DNA of 64,000 nucleotides from Cephalotus follicularis. Taxonomy: Eukaryota; Streptophyta; Magnoliopsida; Oxalidales; Cephalotaceae. The stretch spans positions 276,458-340,457 of the forward strand of contig BDDD01000552.1 of NCBI GenBank assembly GCA_001972305.1, read 5' to 3'. Under the pieces are notes generated by a model. That model made no database searches, was not told the DNA's origin, and saw nothing but the letters and a program-made list of their open reading frames with translations. Positions 45,809-57,970 of this stretch are shown here, one piece after another. Made by a program: the position numbers and the translations under genes. Numbering within the stretch: the stretch's first letter is position 1; every line of letters begins with the position of its first letter.

Positions 45809-48126
45809 TGTCACACCCCGTTATTTCAGTTCACGTTATGTTAAGACAAGCATATGTGGTGATATCAGTAAATAAATATATTCCAACATCTCATTCAATA
45901 ATTCATAAAATAATATGCGGAAGCATTCAATAAGCCAGAATATAACATAAGTCATCCGCACGCATCCCATACTACGTGCGGGTACAATTTTAACAATTAT
46001 CCATACATAAGGAAATACAACAGTACAGGCGATGTGATCCGTTCGATACAATACACCATAAGGGAAATAACAACCTTAAAATGAAAGTAGAAGCTCTCCA
46101 AGCTTCAGCAGCAGTCTTCCAAGTTTCTTCGCTTAATCTGAAATTGTAGGGGGGTTAGCCGTTGTCCTCACTTGGCTAAGTAGGTAGATAAAGCATGTAG
46201 AATAAACTATAAATGTAAATATGCATGACAGATAATGAAATGGCATATATATATGTATATAGATGTTTCAATATATACGCAATCATGCCAAGTGGCCATA
46301 GACAATACATATGCAAGAATACCGCACAAGGGTACAATCAATTCATACAGTGGTCGGGTGTCACCTGTCGCTAACTCCTAGCACCAACTGTGCACCACCT
46401 AACTATCACCTTCCCTCCGAAGATGACAGGTAGGTAACATTTACTACCGGTGTTGGCGGGTACTTTAACAAACAAAATCTGCAATTAAGATCAGTTTGGG
46501 TGATGCTCTGGCCAACTCCTGGGACCCAGAATCACATCCGTAGTCAGTGATATCCTCCATCACTAACTACGGCAGTAAGCATAGACAAACAATTCAAGCA
46601 GTTCAATAGTAATATTACATATATCGCCAATATGCAATATAAAGGTTGTTTTCTTTAGAAACATATAACATTTCAGTGATTGTACATCACATATGAGGAA
46701 AATGATATCAGTACAGTAGTGGTTCTCGATAGGAGAACAAAACAGTAACAGTGCCTCTAGTAAGAGGAAATATCAGTTGGTATAACAAGATTTTCAAATA
46801 GAAAACCGTTTACAAATCATTGTTTATGCTTTAAGCATTAGGTTGGTAAAATTCTTGAATATATATTCATAACAGTAGAAATTTTACCCAATAACAGTAA
46901 TAATGGTTACAATATAACACAACAGGGATATTTGCAACCACAAACAATTCAGTTGATCAATTTACAATTTCTACACCTACTAGTACAAAGCGTCGATAGT
47001 TACTATATAAGCGTCGACGGTTAATGACTAGGCATCGATATTACACAGTTTGAGCGTCGACATTCTAAGCATTACTATGCCATTTTCGTATCAAAGCGTC
47101 GACAGTTACCCTGTAAGCGTCGATGCTTCTGGGTTTCATACGAATCCCAGGAGCAGTTTCAAAACAGGGGATGCATGGAATTCAATCTAAACACAATCCA
47201 ATTCAACATGTAATCAAGTACAATCCATCAAAACATACTATACATGTTATATGTTCAAAAACATGTCAAAATCCCCTACCTCAAATGCTATCCCAAGATC
47301 AATTTGGAATTGATCTTTCACTTTGTGTTATCCAAGCTTTTCACCAACAAAGCTTCCAAATCCAGCAAGATTAATCAAACCAGGTGATGTTCCACTTTTG
47401 CACTTCAAGCTCTTCTACAAGCAACCTCTAGACCATCTCCAATAATCACCCATCAATTCTCCTCTCCTTCAGTGTTTTTCAACACTCTAAATGTTCAAAC
47501 ATCAGCTGATAGAAGTGTCCAACTTCGTTGTTTTCATTCTCACAGTTGGTTTAATCTTTAGTGCCCAACTTTCTCTCTCCTTCATGCATGCTCTCCCTTT
47601 TTTGTTCTTTCTCTAAGTTTTGCAGATTGTGCAGGTTCTACAGGTTGAAGGAAGGCATGCAAGGCCTTAGTTCTGGGGTTAACAACAGCTGGCAAAGACC
47701 CCCTTGCATGGACAACACGTCTATGGACACCAGCCAAAGTCCCCATCATTTTAACTCTTAAATTCCATGCCAAAAGACAAGTGTTCTGCGCAAAAATACG
47801 ACTAAAGCGTCGCCGGTTACCTCGTGGGCGTCGACGCTTAGACGCCTTTAAGTGTTGATACGGGGCGTTTAAATGTCGACGGTTGGTGCCCAACCCAGTC
47901 TTCAATGGTGCGTTTTACACATGCCAGGTCTTAAAGCATCGACGGTGTGATTCCAGGCGTCGGCGGTTTAACACCAAAAATCAATTCTTTAACTTTCCAT
48001 TTAAGAATTCTATTTCAAGCATTTACCAAACACAGGAATTATTATAATTGGACATTAAATTCAAATGAGTGCACATTTTATTAATCAATATTACAATTTA
48101 CACGAATTGAATTTGTGGTTATTACA
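45809..48126 (-). repeat. 5' LTR of element E
   Basis: 2,318 bp, the same length as the 3' copy, with only scattered substitutions by eye. GTCGAC-type clusters lie at 46989-47130 and 47806-47970. Confidence 0.95.
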
Positions 48127-48727
48127 TGATTAGAGTGTTGGAAAACACTGAGGAGAAGAAATCGAAAGAGAGAATTGTTGGAGCTTGCATGTTGATAGTT
48201 GGAATTGCATAGGGAGAGTGAAGCTTTAAATCTTCCTGGTAAGTCTCTAATTTGAGCTCACTGGCTGTTGCTATAGCTAATAGTAGGTATAACCTACTTA
48301 TTTCAGTTGTATACCTACTGTTAACATGACTCCATAGTAATTGTAAGCAGTTGGAGAATTAGTTAAAAGTGGGAATAGAACTTAAGAAAGAATGATAAGC
48401 TACTGATTGGATTACGATTGTTAGCATGGTTAGATAAATAGTTAAACATACTGGTTTTGGCATCTAAACCATTAACGTGCAACTGTATAGAATAACCTGC
48501 TGGAACTGGGAAAGTTGGTGTGGAGTTGAGACTTGGAACTCAAAGAGAGGAATCAACTCAATTTGATTCTTGGATTGCAATTGAGGTGGGGGTAATGACA
48601 TGTTTTTGAAGATATAATGTGCATATCATGTGCGGATAATTTCCTGTTTGATTGCATGTGTTGTTGAGTTAGTATTATGGACATTGAACATGCATGCCCT
48701 GTTACTGCCTGCCGATTATGGGCAAAG

Positions 48728-48861
48728 CAGTCGACTGTTGTTCATGGCAGTCGACTACTAAATCAAACCAGTCGACTGTTAGGAGCAAAAAGTCGACTAC
48801 TAAATCAAAACAGCCGACTGTTCTTGGGGACAGCCGACTGTTCTTAGGGACAGTCGACTGT
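48728..48861. repeat. CAGTCGACTG cluster downstream of F 3' TATA
   Basis: Five GTCGAC and two GCCGAC sites. It has one unit more than the 5' LTR counterpart at 29312-29426 (CAGCCGACTGTTCTT duplicated). Confidence 0.9.
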
Positions 48862-50408
48862 CTTGTGATAAATTTCTGATATAGGTACTGTTTATGCTTT
48901 AAATTGAATGTAATTACCCTGGCCTCCACATGGGATGATTGTAACAGTCAATCCTGGTCGTATATAATTACATTTCAGAAATTAAATAACGTATGCACTC
49001 CTTGTGGGAGTTGTGCAAGAATGACTATGGTATGCTAATGACCTTATTGAATCCTTGATTTGCTACTGTCCTTTACTATTTTGCTGTATATGCTACTTTT
49101 ACAATTACTATATACTAGTTTGAGTGTTCATAAATACTACTGTTACACTTAAAATTGATGACTGAACCAACTAGTGCTATAAGCACAAAAATGGATTTTC
49201 TTCTTATTGTTTCAAAATGAAAACTGATTATGAAATAAGTTATTGATCTTCCTCCCATGAGAGGTATTGTTACTGTATTGAATATCGTTTTCCTCCTACG
49301 AGATGTACAATTACTGAATTGTTAAATGTTTCAAAAGAAAACAACCCTATATTACATATTATAAACTTATGTAATATTACTATTGAATTGATTGAATTTA
49401 TTGTCTATGTTATTGCCGTTAGTCGAGTGATAGGAGACATCACTGGCTACGGGGTGGTCCTAGGTGCCAGGAGTTGGCTAGAGTTTTCACCACACTTATC
49501 TGCAAAGCAAATCCTGATTGTTACCTGCCCACTAATTGCCAGCAGAATTGACCTGATCTATCATCTTCGGAGTGAAGTGTGATACTTAGGCAGTGCACAG
49601 TTGGTGCTAGGAGTTAGCGACATGTGACACCCAAACCACTGTCCTGATTGATTTTACCCTTGTGCGGTATTCTTGAATTGTATTGTCTATGGCCACTTGG
49701 CATGATTGCTTATATATTGGAATACTTAAAAACGTTATTTTAAATATAAAATGTCATACATGTTTCAGTTTTATATTCCTTATCATTCATTATTCGTACT
49801 TAGCCAAGTGAGGACAATGGCTAACCCTTACAATTTCAGATTAAGTGAAGACGTTCGGGCAAGAGCTGCTGAAGCTTTATTGGAGAGATTTTATCTGCTT
49901 AAGGTTGTTATTTTATGTTGTATTGTATTTGCAATGAACGATCATACTCCGTTGTTGTTATGCTTTACATTTCCAATATGTAAAAGGATAATTGTTAGTA
50001 TTGAGTATTGTATAAGCACGTAGTATAGGCTGAATTCGGGAAACTTTATGATCCGGCAATTGAAATGCTTCCGCTTATGTTATTAAAAATTTTTGGTATA
50101 AATGCTGGATTATTATTTTATTTTTGATATCACCATAGATGCTTGTCTTAACGGAAAACGGGGTGTGACATCCAGGGTGAGGTGTATATTCGATGCTCAA
50201 GTCTCCTTAGCAGGCCCATTTGTCTATCATGTGGTGTTATGTGGGATCTGCCCCCGGGTTCCATTACCTGGATCTATGGTATATCACTATCTATGATGAT
50301 ATACTGAGTGTGAGTACATCAAAGTCGCTCTATCACCTAACCCTTGGACCCAGTTTCAGATTTTGTGCACCAGTGATGGTGTACCAGATTTTGTGCACTG
50401 GATATTGT

Positions 50409-50483
50409 GCACCAGATTCAGATATTGTGCCCCAGTTCATGCACCAGATTCAGATATTGTGCCCCAGTTCATGCACCAGATTT
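50409..50483. repeat. 32-bp tandem repeat
   Basis: Two exact 32-bp copies starting GCACCAGATTCAGATATTG, plus a partial third. Confidence 0.92.
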
Positions 50484-50574
50484 ATCCTTAGGCACTCTGC
50501 ACCAGTGTATGAGGGATATGTACAGTCCTGTAGCTTATGGATCAGATAGTATTTCTACAACCAGATTCAGTATT

Positions 50575-50700
50575 GCCATTAGATTTGGCTAGATGGGAAT
50601 TGACGGATTAGCCATTAGATATGGCCATATGGGAATTGAAGGATTTGCCATTAGATATGGCCAGATGGGAATTGACGGATATATGGAATTGACGGATATA
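50575..50700. repeat. 36-bp tandem repeat
   Basis: Three imperfect copies starting GCCATTAGAT(T/A)TGGC, period 36 bp, plus a truncated fourth. Confidence 0.92.
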
Positions 50701-50719
50701 TGTTGTTGACAGCATAGCT

Positions 50720-51020
50720 GTCCTAGCATCCAGTATTCCAGACAGCACAATAGTAGAGTATTTCAGTCAGCACAATAGTAACAGTATCCCAGACATCACA
50801 GTAATTTCAGTATGTCAGTCAGCATAGTAGTATCCGTATCCCAGTCAACATAGTAGTATCAGCATTCCAGTCAGCATAGTAGTGTCAGTATTCCAGAGAG
50901 CACCGTTGTGTCAGTATTCCAGAGAGCACCGTTGTGTTAGCATTTCATATAGAACAGTTGTGTCAGTATCCCAGATAGCATAGTTGTGTCATTATCCCAG
51001 GAAGTATAGATGAGCCAGTA
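50720..51020. repeat. ~27-bp degenerate repeat array
   Basis: About eleven imperfect units of the type CAGTATTCCAGACAGCACAATAGT, each with a conserved CAGTA(T)-CCAG core. Confidence 0.85.
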
Positions 51021-51367
51021 TTCTAGATACTATATCATATGGGCACATTTCTTGTTTTATGATTTATGATCCTATTTGTAATTATGTATATTTGATTTAC
51101 ACTCTGATCTTATCGTGATTCTATAGTACTCGTGAAGTACCAGCTCGAATCTTGAGGTTTTTTAGTGCACTTTTATTATTGAGTTATAAGTTCCTCTTTA
51201 TTTGAGTTGCGTTGATATTCCTTTCATGAGTTTATTCCACTTTAGTTTTGCTATATATATATATATATTCTCGATCTTTACTATATCGTTTTCATTCAGC
51301 ACATCCGATTTTTCATGGATGAAACAGGAAATGACTTGTCCCAACTCACTTAGTCATTCGGACTAAC

Positions 51368-53793
51368 TGTTATAGTAGGGGTGTCCCTGCATGCCACGAG
51401 GTGGCTCTGCATAAATATATATGTATGTATGAGATGCACTCCTTAGCTAGAGATATCTCTTTAAGCCGCGGGGCGGCTGCATGTATGCATATTACACTCT
51501 CTATTTATACAATATGAATTCCTTTTCATGTTTAATAGTGCATATTCAATCAAAAATGGCAACCTGCTATATGTATATCCCAAACCATCTTAAATGGACC
51601 GGGCGATCACCATATCATCCGAGTACACATATAGTGCCCTGTCGTTCGAGGGGTTGGATCTCATGCCTGAGAGGTTATGAGAATGAGATCCTTATTCCCT
51701 TCTGACAGAACGTTCCAAGTCATAGGTTCACTTTCTTAGGGCAATAGATGAACTGCAAAGACTCGCCGTATTATGCTTGCTCCCGGGTTTAGTGGAGGAT
51801 GGATTATCTCCTTACCATTTGGATTTATCATAAAGCATGATGCGGAGCATGAGACTGAACAGACCCACCATAGGAAACCTATTTGGAAAGTCATACCTAT
51901 GTCAATAGGATTCCTGTAGTCTTGGTAGTGTATAGTCTATGGTGACTAGTAGACCATTCGTGGAGCTACGTTGTATCGTTAGACTTGAGGGGCTGGCATG
52001 CATTGTGTTGTGACTGCTTGGCTTTGATTTTCGCCATCCCCAGCACTAGCCACGTGCTGGCAAAAGGGTTGTCTTTGGACCTTGTGGGAGCTTCATTGAG
52101 ATGTATGGGCGAGTTTGCAATGAGTGATCGTCACACCCGTATTCAGGGTGATCGGCTCTATATTATTTATGTCCGTTAAGACTCATAAAACCCTGATCAG
52201 GTATAGGCAGACTAGAAACGGGGTTTCTGGGGAGGTTTGGCGAAAGTCTTGATGCGTACGTAAATTTATAGTTATTGCGACTTTACCTAGGGGTGACATT
52301 ATTGCGAACCCTATGTCGCGGTCGGAGCTAAGTATGACGTAGGATACATGACACATATGCCGTTGACTAGATAAAGTACTGGTTTAACCACATGTTGACT
52401 TATCGACGTAGTCAATTCTACGGATCCGGGGGGTGATGGGATTCACACTAGGGTCATTCTGATAGTCGGGGACTATCAAGGTGGTCGTACAAGAACTACT
52501 GGGATGTTCTGAGTAATTTATAGTCGTATCGGATTCAAACCGGGCTTTCGGGTCCCACCTGATTGTTCGAAAAGCGATGCATGTTACACACATGCTTGCT
52601 TGGCAGAAAATCTAGTTTTAACTAGTATATATTAATTTGGCATTACTGTTTTATTTATTTATTTAAATTTACCACAGTATTGTCAAATTGATATATTAAG
52701 AGAAACCACTGTGGGAATATGTTTTACATACCATGTGCGGGGTGCACACAATTAAAACAAGAGAGAAACTTTTTATTGTAGTTTTTTATACAAAAGGAGA
52801 AAGAGATTTTTATGTTTTGACTTGCTCAATTTTGGCGTCCCGAACACGCCAATAGCACGCCTGGTACGCGAATCAGGGGAGATAACGCACGAGTGCGTAC
52901 GCAGAGCCTGGACAGCGCTTCCGACCGGAGAAGACAACGCCATTGGTGTCAACTGCCGGGGAAAGAGGCGGCCTCTCATCCATGGTAAGCCTCTTCTCCT
53001 TCTCTCCCCGTTTCCTCCTTCTTCTCTCGCTGTTTGACCGAGACTCGTTTTTACGTCTTCCCACTGCCGGTGTTTCTTCTGCCGCCGACAGTCACTATGG
53101 GTGGAGCCAACCTTTAGCTCTACCCACCTTGACGTTAGATTAGGCTTTTCCCTGCATTTTCCGGTGCGTTTGTGGCCGGATTCTTTTTGTTGAGTCGATT
53201 CTGCCGAGTCGACTCACTGTGCGTCGTGACTTGGCGTTTCAGCCCGAGTCACGACGAGTCTTTGCCACCAGTGGGTTTATTGGGGTGTTGACGTCAACAT
53301 ATGTCGCGGCCGATCAATTACGTGTTGATCGAGTACCAATGAGTCCAAACTCAGTGAGTCACCACCGCTGTTCGCCGCCTTCCGGAGTGCTTCTCAGTGA
53401 GTCTCTGCCAGAAATGGGTCGAGTGGATTTTTTGGAGTACGTTGGTGTCTTGGTTGACTTTTTCGTGGACTAGCCGGAAACCGACAGTGAAGTTGGTAAC
53501 CAGCAGTTGCTTCGGCAAGCGCGTAGCGTCAAAGTGATGGAGTCACCAACGTTGGTATGTTCCTAATCTTATGTTTTTAATGTTTACCGAATTTGTTTCG
53601 GTTAAGTGGATGTATGCTTGACTTTTCGTTTTGTTCGATTGAATATTTAACGGAGATCCTAGGCGCATAGATTTTTGTAGTAAGATGTAAGTGTGACCTT
53701 GACTTCGTGTCTTGGTGGTTTTTGAAAAATTAAAATTATACACACTTGCATCCTAGACCACGAATCGACCGGGTCCCCTCCCGGGTTCCAACA
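51368..53793 (+). mobile_element. Solo LTR H2 (2,426 bp) inside G
   Basis: It starts TGTTATAGTAGGGGTGTCC, ends GGGTTCCAACA and is flanked by CTAAC at 51363-51367 and 53794-53798. The first ~1.2 kb matches the first part of H at 22008 in order. A TATA-like TTTTTATAC near 52786 lies 1.42 kb from the start, almost the same offset as in H. The second half is unlike H, and the small frames at 52773-53473 have no recognisable homology. Confidence 0.85.
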
Positions 53794-53798
53794 CTAAC

Positions 53799-54350
53799 CC
53801 CTTCCCAGTTTTCTATTTCAGATGATGATGAGCAGTTGCTAAGTCGGATTCAATAGTGGATGGACCACGACGGCAAGGCATGCTACCAGGGTTTTCAACA
53901 CATGCATAGTTTCACTACATCAACATTTTAATTATGCATTATTTATGATTTTAAATAAATGTTTTTCCTTATGGTTTTGTTTTAAAAGGGCAGACCATAA
54001 TATATTTATGATTCATGCTTGCTGATATGGTTGAGGCAGAGCCCAACCCATGCATGTTTATTAGTTTAAACTGTTGATTCCTGTGGTTTGCTGAGTGCTG
54101 AACCCGTTTATAAAATGTGTTTTTCTTTACACGGGGCATAGTCCGATAAAAGGATACTACATGCCCGAATTTCGTAAAATTTTAGTAGTTAGAATAATTT
54201 TCAAGTTTTTGGAAAAAGTTTAACAATATGATTTTTAATTATATGGTTTTAAGAAGTTTTCAAACAGGTTTTAAGATATCACGTAGAGGTTTCCGAAAGG
54301 AAACTTGCCACGTGATGGTCACATCTGTCTGGGTTGGGGCGGGTGTAACA
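53799..54350 (+). repeat. Third piece of LTR G
   Basis: The 3' end of the solo LTR G, from CCCTTCCCAG to GGGCGGGTGTAACA. It contains TCTATTTCAG/ATGATGATG, an acceptor-like site comparable to TTTTCAG in A and B. No gene. Confidence 0.75.
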
Positions 54351-54355
54351 GTCGT

Positions 54356-54710
54356 AGTGTGCTGCTATGGCAAGAAGAATCCGAATGGACTTAAGCATCG
54401 CGACTGAAGAAAAGGTTTTCGTATAGTCAATGTTGTGGCATTATCTATACCCTTTTGCTACCAGTCGAGCCTTATACGTCTCGACTTTTCCATCCACCTG
54501 GGTCTTCTTCTCGAAGACCCATTTGCATCCTATGGGCACAATGCCCTCTGAAGAATCTACCAAGGTCCATAATTGGTTGCCGTACATAGAGTCCATCTCG
54601 GATCTGATGGCTCCTAGCCACTTCTCTTGAGTTGATACTTGATACCACTTCCTCATAGCTAACAGGCTTCTTATCCTCAACAAGGTTGATTTCATCGGCG
54701 CCTTCTATAC
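54356..54710 (-). pseudogene. Copia C RT N-terminal part
   Basis: On the minus strand, 54695-54441 encodes KWLGAIRSEMDSMYGNQLW, CKWVFEKKTQVDGKVETYKA and RLVAKGYR, the start of the copia RT domain. FSSVAMLKSIRILLAIAAHY follows in another frame and runs to the GTCGT target site. The next residues, QMDVKTVF, are encoded at 25451 and below, on the other side of G. Confidence 0.92.
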
Positions 54711-55400
54711 GAAACCATATCTCTCAGGTCGTTGTGAAATCCTGTCTGATTTCTATAGAGATCTTTCTTCTTGTGATTCCATCACAGGGAATGAACTTTG
54801 AGATCCCACCTCCACATGCGCATCCTGAGATCCACCTCAGTTTCCGGAAGTCCCACTTCAGGTTCCTTCTCTTCTGGTGTTTGGGTTACTTGAGATAGCT
54901 CCTCAAGTTCTATTTTACTCCTACTACTGTCTATAAGCAGAAATTCCTTCTCAAGGCATACAACATTTCTGGAGACTATGAAAGTTTGCTTAGTAGGAAA
55001 ATAGAAGTACTATCCAGTTGTTCCTTTTGGATACCCCACAAACATGCATTTCTCAGCTTTAGTCCCAAGCTTATTCCCAACAAGCTTTTTGACATAAGCT
55101 GGGAAAACCCAAACCTTAAGATACTTAAGGTTCAGTTTATTTTTCATCCATACCTTGGATGGAGTAGTGGAACCGATTTGGAAGGAATATGGTTTAGTAA
55201 GTATGGTGCTGCGTCTAGGGCTTAGCCCCAGAAGCACACTGGTAGGTTTGTGAAGGACATCATGGATATAACCACATCAAGCAAGGTTCTATTCCTCCTT
55301 TCAGACACACCGTTGTGCTATGGTGTTTCCCGGAGGTGTCCATTGAGAAAGAATCCCATTCTATTTCAAGAAGTCGAGAAAATCATTAGATAGGTATTCT
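54711..55400 (-). pseudogene. Copia C integrase C-terminal part and linker
   Basis: At 55237-55010 the minus strand encodes PSKVWMKNKLNLKYLKVW, PAYVKKLVGNKLG and KCMFVGYPKGTTG, the region after the copia integrase core. Upstream, to 55400, are decayed codons for HNGVSERRNRTLLD-type sequence and MMSFTNLPVCFWG. The linker to RT (54990-54710) is degenerate. The integrase core is cut by element D at 55400, so its catalytic residues are not in the window. Confidence 0.88.
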
Positions 55401-56530
55401 TGTCACACCCCGTTGACCCATTACATATAGACAACATATGTGGTGATATCAGGAATAAGTAAATAATATAGAATTCTAATTAACAATCTAAATATATAAG
55501 CGGAAGCATTCCATAAACCGGATTATAAAATAGAAGTCATCCGCACGCAGCCCATACTACGTGCTCGTACAATACTAGCAATTATCCTTTTACATAAGGG
55601 AAGAAAAACAACAACACGAAGTGTGAACCGTTCACTACAAATACTGTACATCATAAAAATAACAACCTTATGCAGAATAGAAGCTCTCCAAGCTTCAACA
55701 GCACTCTCTGAACGCCCTTGCTTAGTCTAAAATTGTAGGGAGTTAGACGTTGTCCTCACTTCGCTAAGTAGTAAAATATTGCATGATAATTTAATATATA
55801 AATGTAAATATGCAGGATAGTTATTTAATTTAACATATATATATAACTATTTCAATATATACGCAAACATGCCAAGTGGCCATAGACAGTACAATGCAAG
55901 AATACCTCACAAGGTACAATCAATCAGTACAGTGGTTTGGGTGTCTCATGTCGCTAACTCATAGCACCAACTGTGCACCACCTATCTATCATCCTTCACT
56001 CCGAGGATGATAAATCAGGTCAGTTACTACTGGAATTAGTTGGAAGTTTAACAATCAAGCTCTACAATTGCAGACAGTTTGGGTGGATACTCTAGCCAAC
56101 TCCTGGCACATAGGACCACCTCCATAGCCAGTGATGTCTCCTATCACTCAACTAACGGCAATAACATAGACAATCAATTCAATCAATTCAGTGGTAATAT
56201 TACATATATCTATAATATGCAATATAACGGTAGTTTTCATTTTTAGAAAACATAACAGTTCAATCAGTGGTTCTCTTGGAGAACAAAATGATACAGTACC
56301 TCTTGAAGTGGAATATAGCAATTGTATACAATAAGATTTTCTGTATGAAATCCGTTGTTAAAAATCATTATTTATGCTTTGAGCATTAAGTTGGTAAAAT
56401 CCTTGAATATATATATATAACAGTAATAATTTCATTGGATAACAGTAATAATAGTTACAATATAGCAGATCAAGGATAATTGCAACCACAATCAAGTCAA
56501 TCAATCTAAACATTTCTATATTTACTGTTC

Positions 56531-56690
56531 TAAATCGCCGACAGTTTCTTTGTAAGCGTCGACAGTTGTTGACTAAGCGTTGACACTACACGCATGATCG
56601 AAGCTTAAGCGTCGACATTCTAAGCCTTAACAAGCGTTTTCCATACCAAAGCGTCGACGGTCTTAATTTAAGCGTCGGTGCTTCAGGCGT
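56531..56690. repeat. AAGCGTCGAC cluster, D 3' LTR, inner
   Basis: About seven GTCGAC-like words within 160 bp, in line with 39939-40080 in E and repeated at 63839-64000 in the D 5' LTR. Confidence 0.88.
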
Positions 56691-57613
56691 TCTTACGAAT
56701 TCCAGGAGCAAAATCAAAACAGGGGATGCATAAATTAAACTCAATCTCAGTCCATTTCAACATGCAATCAAGTATTAACCATCACTACACATTATACATG
56801 TTATATGTTCAAAAACATGTTAAAACCCCTACCTCAATCGCTATCCCGAAATTAATTGGAATTGATTTCTCTTTATGCCCAATGTTATTCACCCTCCTTT
56901 CAATCCTTCAATCCCAGTAGTTTTCAATCTATATTTGCATTTCCAACAGAAGATATATATACGCGAAATTAGTATGTATATACAAGCCAGTTACTATAAT
57001 CATTATCTGATTTGAATAAAAAAGGATTACTAGAACTTCTAAGCCTCTAATACCATTTAAATCACTTCTCCATTTTTCAATTAACTTCTACGATCCAACT
57101 ACTGATTTGCATGTTCAACAGTAGGTATATCATTGACTTCAACATGTTTACATAACCATCTTAACCACAGTAAGTGAGCTTCGACTTGTAACTTACCTAG
57201 AATCAAAGCTTCAACCACTTGAACTCTTCAAACATTAACATGTAACCTCTAGCACTTCCCAGCAACTGGCCAGCTAGTCCTCCTCTTCCTCAGTGTTTTT
57301 CAACACTCAAATAGCTCAAGTATCAGCTGATATAAGTGCTCAATCTCGTGTATTTCATTCCTCAGTTGGTTTAACTTTCACTGTACATTTCTCTCTCCCT
57401 CATGCATGCATCCTCTCTTTTGTTCTTTCTCTTTAATTTTGTAGGTTGTGCAGGTGAAAGGAATACATGCAAGACACCTTAGTCTGCCATGGCAACAGCT
57501 GGTGAAGCCTCTTTGCATGGCCAACACATCTATGGACACATGCCTATGTTACCATCATTTAAAATATGTCATTCCATTCCAACTGACACATGTCATTGTG
57601 CCAGAACACGTCT

Positions 57614-57780
57614 AAAGTGTCGCCGGTTTTATCATGGGCGTTGACGCTTATACGCCTTTAAGCGTCGATGCTGGGCGTTTAAAGGTCGACGATTTGGCGC
57701 CTTAACTCAGCATTCAACTGTGCATTATGTGCACGTGTCTGGGCTTAAAGCGTCAACGGTATGACTTTACGCGTCGGCAG
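57614..57780. repeat. GTCGCCGG/GTCGACG cluster, D 3' LTR, U3
   Basis: About six imperfect words (GTCGCCGG, GTTGACG, GTCGATG, GTCGACG, GTCAACGG, GTCGGCAG). Matches 40755-40920 in E but is more decayed. Confidence 0.8.
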
Positions 57781-57929
57781 TTTAATACCATAATTTATTT
57801 CTTGAATTTTCATCTAAGAATTTATTTCCAATTCACTCTAAGCAAAAGATAACCAGCATAATATCTCAAAAAGCATATTTTATTCATAGTTGGGTACAAA
57901 ATACATGCATTGAAATTGAGGTTATTACA

Positions 57930-57945
57930 TTCCCCCCTCCTTAAA
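57930..57945 (-). other. Polypurine tract of D
   Basis: TTTAAGGAGGGGGGAA on the minus strand, directly before the 3' LTR. Confidence 0.92.
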
Positions 57946-57970
57946 GAAAATTTGTCCTCGAATTTAGCCT

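Larger units (their letters stand above)
38759..48126 (-). mobile_element. Element E: complete antisense Ty3/gypsy chromovirus
   Basis: Two LTRs of exactly 2,318 bp (38759-41076 and 45809-48126), TGATT on both sides (38754-38758 and 48127-48131), an exact primer-binding site and a polypurine tract make this the most complete element in the window. The LTR copies differ only at scattered bases by eye, so it is probably the youngest complete insertion. Gag is broken by stops and two frameshifts, while protease to chromodomain lies in one frame with a few in-frame stops. It inserted 14 bp downstream of the TATA box of the F 3' LTR. Confidence 0.96.
28171..50170 (+). mobile_element. Element F: Ty3/gypsy chromovirus carrying A2 and E
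   Basis: LTRs begin TGTAATGACC and end GGTGTGACA; TCCAG flanks the element at 28166-28170 and 50171-50175. An exact primer-binding site, gag-pro-pol-chromodomain and a polypurine tract lie between the LTRs, with an internal region of 4,698 bp. Solo LTR A2 sits in the 5' LTR and element E in the 3' LTR. Several premature stops and small deletions in RT make it non-autonomous. It is a sister of E and D, sharing primer-binding site, motif order and the LTR end sequence, but lies in opposite orientation. Confidence 0.95.
38213..50170 (+). repeat. 3' LTR of element F, split by element E
   Basis: LTR pieces 38213-38758 and 48127-50170 align in order with 28171-33514 once A2 is removed. The LTR is about 2.58 kb without E. 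It ends ACGGGGTGTGACA before TCCAG. The 5' copy ends TTGGTGTGACA, so the LTRs have drifted. GTCGAC clusters lie at 38385-38465 and 48728-48861. Small frames such as 49319-49582 and 49751-50023 are LTR sequence. Confidence 0.93.
50176..51362 (+). repeat. Second piece of LTR G with three tandem-repeat arrays
   Basis: Non-coding. It holds three arrays with different periods (50409-50483, 50575-50700, about 50720-51020), then AT-rich sequence with a (TA)n run near 51251 and CAACTCACTTAGTCA near the H2 insertion site. It continues at 53799. Confidence 0.75.
25457..54350 (+). mobile_element. Compound insertion G: ~4.5-kb solo LTR hosting F and H2
   Basis: It starts TGTGACACCCCG, ends GGGCGGGTGTAACA and is flanked by GTCGT at 25452-25456 and 54351-54355; joined flanks restore the copia RT frame. 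After removing F (28171-50170) and H2 (51368-53793), about 4.46 kb of non-coding DNA remains in three pieces. I find no second copy of either end inside, so it behaves as one long solo LTR. The sequence near 51340 and 53799 (ACTCACTTAGTCA, then TATTTCAG) resembles the 3' part of the other gypsy LTRs here, supporting plus orientation. Confidence 0.8.
20036..55400 (-). mobile_element. Element C: antisense Ty1/copia element in three pieces
   Basis: The minus-strand pol reads from integrase (55400-54700) to RT (54700-54356, 25451-24900) to RNase H (24900-24500, 22002-21712), then the 3' LTR (21687-20036). Integrase before RT is the copia order. Removing H, G and one copy of each target duplication joins the pieces in the correct reading order. 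The 5' part lies beyond element D, outside the window. Clade is uncertain; YMDD-region text resembles Tork/TAR-type plant elements. Scattered stops show it is defective. Confidence 0.88.
55401..57929 (-). repeat. 3' LTR of element D
   Basis: 2,529 bp, from TGTCACACCCCG to GAGGTTATTACA on plus. GTCGAC-type clusters lie at 56531-56690 and 57614-57780. On the minus strand CTAG/GTAAGT (donor-like) is near 57196, and the conserved TTAGCGAAGTGAGGAC is near 55760. Confidence 0.93.

Noticed and set aside
52822..53473. GC-richer block with several 60-84 codon frames as a host gene fragment
   Set aside because: It lies wholly within solo LTR H2 downstream of its TATA box. Frames overlap on both strands and none shows a known motif. 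A captured gene fragment cannot be fully excluded without a database search.
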